The notes under the pieces are model-generated. The model did no database searches. It was not told where the DNA came from and saw only the letters and a program-made list of their open reading frames with translations. Below, one piece after another: positions 61,178-64,000 of a stretch of DNA of 64,000 nucleotides (positions within the stretch are counted from its first letter, which is position 1; each line of letters starts with the position of its first letter). The stretch lies in the NCBI GenBank assembly GCA_013399115.1, contig VXAA01006435.1, positions 1,088,841-1,152,840 of the forward strand, written 5' to 3'. A program made the translations under genes and the position numbers. Source of the stretch: Anseranas semipalmata. Its lineage: Eukaryota > Chordata > Aves > Anseriformes > Anseranatidae.

Positions 61178-62259
61178 TTGGAGATGGTGAGGGTGCTGAA
61201 GTGCGTTTCCAGACCTCCATGAGGAGAAGACAGAAAGATGAGGGCTTTATTGCATCCTAGAGGTCTCTGCAGAGTAGAAGGGTAGTGATTGTCCAGAGGC
61301 TTTCTCAGTCCTGTCACTCATTTAAAAAGCAGGTTGATCTACAGGAAACAACCAGGACTGAAGGTAGCCATGGCTGTGAACTCGCTGCTTGTATTTTAGG
61401 TGTCCTGATTATCTGCTATGTGTCTTCTTTTCCTCTTATCTCCCAAACACTCCTACCCACACAAATGCTGAGTATACAGTGAATGTAATTTGCTTCTGCT
61501 TTGGCTCAATGTACTGATATGACTGATAACTTGCATTGTGCTAGCAGCAGCCATTTTTAATCCTTTCTTTATGGTTGGAGAAACAAGGGGGGATATATGA
61601 AAGCAAGGCTGTTGGAGCGGCTGTTACATGACTGTAAGATCCTTTGCAAATGTACGTCGTCGGTGTGGTGGGAACTCTGCTGCTCATCGTGCTTCAAACC
61701 ATTTCTCATCACCGCAGATGATGTAAGAAGCTGTGCTGGAGTTTCGTGCCACCAGTTAGGTGGTTCCACCTGCTGTGAGGATCACCTTCTTGTTGGCTGG
61801 ATGGCGTGAGAGGATCTGCTTTCAGCTCTCCAGAAGTGTTGGTCTCTTTGTCCATGATGAGTTCGTCTCTAGGTTTAATGGAGTGGCTTCCTGAAACAAG
61901 GAACTGAGTTGATTTTAGAAAACAAACAAAAAAATACACCTCCTCTGTAAGATGTCAAGATCATGACCTGTGACAGCAGCCTGTAGACTGGATTTTCAGA
62001 TGCGTTCATCACTAAGATGCACTTGATTTTGTCCCAGGTTTGGTGCATCCTCCCCTCAAAGATGGACGAGCCCTCGAGCTGCCTCTGAAGCTGTGACGTT
62101 TCCATCTCCCGCGGAGGAAACGCACGATGCGGAAATTGGCTCCTGGGGAGCCAGCAAGTGGAAAGTGTAATCCAGCGTAGAAGTATTTATTTTTTAAAGA
62201 CAAGTGGCAACCTCCTGTCCCTCTGCTGCCCCGTGTGCTCCCAGCCTATTTCAGATTTT

Positions 62260-62265
62260 AATAAA
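62260..62265 (+). terminator. Possible + strand polyadenylation signal
   Basis: An AATAAA lies within AT-rich DNA about 1.1 kb after the TGA at 61175. It would suit the end of the candidate gene at 60.8-61.2 kb. The motif alone is weak. Confidence 0.25.
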
Positions 62266-63870
62266 TTTCTTGTTTATCTGGAGGAAGCAAATTAATAATA
62301 GCAATTGCTCTTTAGAGAGAGAGGCTGCTGAGGGCTGGAATCGTTTTAATTTGACGTCTGCCAGTTGTCTTGGGCATGCTCTGGGACTGAAGCTTTGCTC
62401 AGATTGAAGCTTTGCAGTGTTCTGCAGCAGCAGCAGCTCTGTGCTTTTGGTACTGGGTGTAACGCCCCGAGGGAGGTGGGGAGGAACAAACCAGCTCAGT
62501 GAGATGGGCAGCCACGCGAGCGGATGTGTCCTGGTCCTGTCATCCCCTGCACAGGGGGAATGCCAGAGCCACCCAAGGACTGGATGAAATCGGGCGAGGA
62601 GGGGCTGGTCCCCGCAGCCCCTGGCTTCCTTCACTTGCATTGAGATGGAAAACCTCCAAAAGCAGGCAAATACCCTGCCACCCCGTGCGCTCCAGAGGCT
62701 TTGTCGCAGGGACTGTTTGCCGTTTAGGCAGGTGCGTAGATGTCAGCTGGTAAAATGTGACAGTTCCCTGTGCGCACAAGCATGCAGTGTGAAGTCTTGC
62801 AAGTAGGTCTCCGAGCAAGGACACTCGCAGCTGTTTGCATGGTGGAAGGATTTAGCTGGTCTGGCTCAGGGCTTTTGGGCTCTTGGCTGGGTGCTGGGGC
62901 TCCTTTAGCTTGTGGTAAGTCTGAAACCTGGCACGACTGGATAGACACATCGTCCCCGTGCAATGCAAGGTGACCCAAGATGAGCATCGGTGTTAGATGC
63001 ATGGTGCTAGCAGGTCTCAGCCTTCCTTTTATGCCAGAAACTCATGGCTGCTTCCTTCCGGCACCTGCTGGAGCCGTGCTACGTTTGGAGGTTGCCTGGA
63101 TCTGGGCATTCACGTACCCCTCCTGTGGGCATGTGGAGGTGATAGCAGAGCCAGGCTGTGCCTGCATCAGGTCAGTGTCCTGAGGCTGGAGCAATGGTAG
63201 CCCAGGAGGAGGGTGGGGATTCATGGGCAGAGTCCAGGCATAGCAAAATAGTGTGAGCTTCTCTAGCAAATAACATCACGGAACAGCTGAACCCGAGTGC
63301 TCGGAAGCCCTGAGCCATGTCAAGAACGAACGGTTCTGCTTAAAATGTTAGGAGCTCTGGAAAGAAAATAGAGTTTCATTTCTGCACCTTTCTTTGTGAT
63401 TTTTGAGCTCATTCTCCTGTCTCCTTGAAGCGTCCATGTTAGCCAGGCTTCTCCTGCGACTCCAGAAGTTAGGGATTTAAAGCAAATAGGGTGGCACATG
63501 TGTAGCCGGGCTTGGAGGAGCAGTCCTGCTGGAGGGGAGCACAACAGGCAGAATCCGGCCCCTTGTATGTCAGCCCTTACCCAGGAGCATCTCTCTGCGC
63601 ATCCACTGCAGCTGCCTGGAGCCACAGCTCGCCTGCGGCATCCTCGTTGCTCCAGGCTGTTGGGGAGCACGCGCTGGGCTCTTTGCACCCCAAATGGTCC
63701 GGTCATCATTGCTCCGTAGCGTGCATCGGGCCTGACATCCTCGAGCGGATGCTGAGATGGCACCTCCTGGAGGAGAAAATGGCCTCTTCATTTCATCTCC
63801 TGGCTGCTCCTCGTCTGCAAAAAAACAAAGTGCGAGGGTATTTAACGCGTCAGTGCAGCGGACTGGCCTC

Positions 63871-63883
63871 GTCGCTAAGCAAC
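63871..63883 (+). promoter_or_regulatory. RFX X-box-like motif
   Basis: GTCGCTAAGCAAC fits the X-box consensus GTNRCY-N-RGYAAC, an imperfect inverted repeat bound by RFX factors in promoters of ciliary genes. It sits 10 bases before a candidate start codon in CpG-rich DNA, the usual location for functional X-boxes. The motif is directly visible. Binding is inference. Confidence 0.5.
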
Positions 63884-63893
63884 AGCAGGAAAA

Positions 63894-64000
63894 ATGGGCG
63901 AACGGCATCGGGCCGAGACCGCCTCGGCCTTCGGGGATCCGCGCTCGGGTGGCACCTCAGCGAGGGCAGCTTCCCCGCGCCCGGGGACGTTGGAGCTGGG
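63894..64000 (+). CDS. Possible first coding exon, running off the window (partial)
   Basis: An ATG in a good context (AAAATGG) at 63894 opens a frame MGERHRAETASAFGDPRSGG, then TSARAASPRPGTLELG, and reaches the window end without a stop (35 codons). Its Arg/Ala/Pro-rich composition reflects the CpG-rich DNA and is not diagnostic. Position just after an X-box and a TATA-like motif is the main support. Identity is unknown. Confidence 0.3.
   Translation, partial: MGERHRAETASAFGDPRSGGTSARAASPRPGTLEL

Larger units (their letters stand above)
63830..64000 (+). promoter_or_regulatory. CpG-rich promoter-like segment at the window end
   Basis: The last 170 bases are CG-rich and contain TATTTAA (63839-63845), an X-box-like inverted repeat (63871-63883) and an ATG at 63894. 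The composition changes sharply from the preceding sequence, as expected at a CpG-island promoter directing + strand transcription out of the window. Confidence 0.45.

Overview
The window reads as a chromosome segment from a bird, or at least a sauropsid. It has one clear gene in its first 4 kb with short, GC-rich vertebrate-type introns. It also has one recognisable CR1-type LINE tail, very few repeats otherwise, CpG-rich patches, and about 50 kb of unannotated, moderately AT-rich sequence. There is no bacterial-style gene packing and no operon. The many open frames of 60-200 codons are mostly chance products of GC-rich DNA.

Left end (about 0.7-3.8 kb, + strand): a complete selenoprotein P2 gene (SELENOP2, also called SelPb or SEPP1L). 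Four coding exons join in frame to a 264-residue secreted protein. It has a signal peptide, a U-x-x-C thioredoxin-like redox site whose selenocysteine is encoded by an in-frame TGA at 1429-1431, and a histidine-rich tail with no further selenocysteines. The 3' UTR carries a textbook type II SECIS element (3354-3423) that would recode this TGA, and a polyadenylation signal lies at 3791-3796. Conventional gene callers would truncate the protein at residue 58.

Middle-left (3.8-11.6 kb): no gene can be named. Several minus-strand signals (coding-like frames at 7.43-7.88 kb and 9.00-9.13 kb, each followed by an AATAAA, and a splice-bounded frame at 8.07-8.13 kb) suggest one or more minus-strand transcripts convergent on SELENOP2. 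A 962-base assembly gap (10265-11226) sits inside a CpG-rich patch that probably contains a promoter.

Middle and right (11.6-63.8 kb): low-repeat, largely non-coding sequence that looks like large introns or a regulatory desert. It holds AT-rich blocks with clustered homeodomain/POU-like motifs, one CR1 fragment, homopolymer tracts and a few splice-bounded coding-like frames. The best of these is a phase-compatible exon pair at 60.8-61.2 kb. None of these frames could be assigned to a family.

Right end (about 63.8-64.0 kb): a CpG-rich, promoter-like segment with an RFX X-box-type inverted repeat 10 bases before an ATG. Its frame stays open to the window edge, so it may be the first exon of a ciliary-type gene that continues outside the window.
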